Assembly: GCA_000231825.2 (NCBI GenBank)
Contig: JH720294.1
Coordinates: 505,158 to 569,157, forward strand
Direction: 5' to 3'
Source of the DNA: Tetrahymena elliotti 4EA
Taxonomy: Eukaryota; Ciliophora; Oligohymenophorea; Hymenostomatida; Tetrahymenidae
Length of the DNA: 64,000 nucleotides
A program made the translations under genes and the position numbers. How positions within the stretch are numbered: position 1 is the first letter of the stretch; each line of letters begins with the position of its first letter. Below, piece after piece: positions 63,651 to 64,000 of the stretch. The notes beneath the pieces were generated by a model. That model worked only from the letters and a program-made list of their open reading frames with translations. It was not told where the DNA came from and did no database searches.

Positions 63651-64000
63651 TCATTTATTCAAAAAGCATTTTAAATTAATTTACCTCAAATAAAAAAAAT
63701 ATGTTAAATTTTCTTATAAAAGAAATTGTATAAATAACTAAAGGTTATATCTACTGTTTAAGAGACTGATAATCAAAATTATAAAATTTTTTAAGATAAG
63801 ATTCATATAAAAATAATTTAAATTGGTTTAAATATGTAACTTTTTAAACTTTTAGAGCATATAAATAACTGAAAGAATAAAAATCAAAAAGGATTTAATA
63901 AAAGAGGCTAATTTATTATCTAAGTCACCCTGATTAATAATTATTATATAAATCATATTTTAAATAAATAAGTCTTAGGCTAGTGCTGAAAGTTCTTTCA
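63651..64000 (-). CDS. Possible 3' end of a gene entering from the right edge
   Basis: A minus-strand frame is open from the window edge to a TGA at 63651. The first part reads KELSALAQDLFIQNMIYIII and INQGDLDNKLASFIKSF, with mixed amino acid use; the rest is Leu/Ile/Phe/Asn-rich as expected of translated AT-rich spacer. No domain is recognised. It may be a real last exon ending earlier by a splice, or chance. Confidence 0.2.

Noticed and set aside
1..64000. CRISPR arrays, tRNA or rRNA genes, transposases, telomere repeats
   Set aside because: None was seen by eye on either strand. A tRNA or low-similarity mobile element could be missed without a search tool.

Overview
The window looks like macronuclear-type DNA of a ciliate, most like Tetrahymena or a relative. 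It is very AT-rich by eye. Every convincing reading frame is full of in-frame TAA and TAG, and all close with TGA, so TAA/TAG read as glutamine (genetic code 6). Introns are AT-rich GT...AG and mostly 50-400 nt. A standard-code scan breaks nearly every gene here into meaningless short pieces. All gene models below were read by eye with code 6, and nearly all were checked by summing exon lengths to whole codons.

Left two thirds (1-45924, minus strand): a head-to-tail array of eight paralogous genes of about 4.5-6 kb. The leftmost runs off the window edge. Each full-length copy encodes a protein of about 1470-1860 residues with the same order: N-terminal membrane segment, extracellular Cache-type sensor (five copies keep a recognisable C..G.F.YDPRCR.WY-like motif), second membrane segment, HAMP-like helix, TPR-like repeat (ALGIIHNNIG...), low-complexity linker, and a C-terminal von Willebrand A-like domain ending in a conserved GNNFLEK...IKIFYS block. 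All eight share a phase-2 intron at one position, between the membrane/N-terminal exon and the Cache exon. They look like chemoreceptor-like sensors that pass a signal to TPR and vWA-like protein-binding modules. A short unrelated gene (7715-8673) sits inside the array. One copy (15606-20802) has a one-base frameshift, and one (39727-45924) has lost its ancestral TGA stop.

Middle (47391-52789): two nuclear housekeeping genes, divergently arranged. NOB1, the pre-rRNA endonuclease with PIN domain and zinc ribbon, is on the minus strand in five exons. A probable DDT/WHIM chromatin-remodelling subunit is on the plus strand in three exons.

Right (53324-61527, minus strand): an eight-exon gene for a large multi-pass membrane protein with a PAS domain, of the ciliate tiny-macrocysts-like type. 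It has two single-base frame breaks, both in T8 runs. The last 2.5 kb holds no clear gene except a weak open frame entering from the right edge.

No rRNA, tRNA, CRISPR array, telomere repeat or transposase was recognised.
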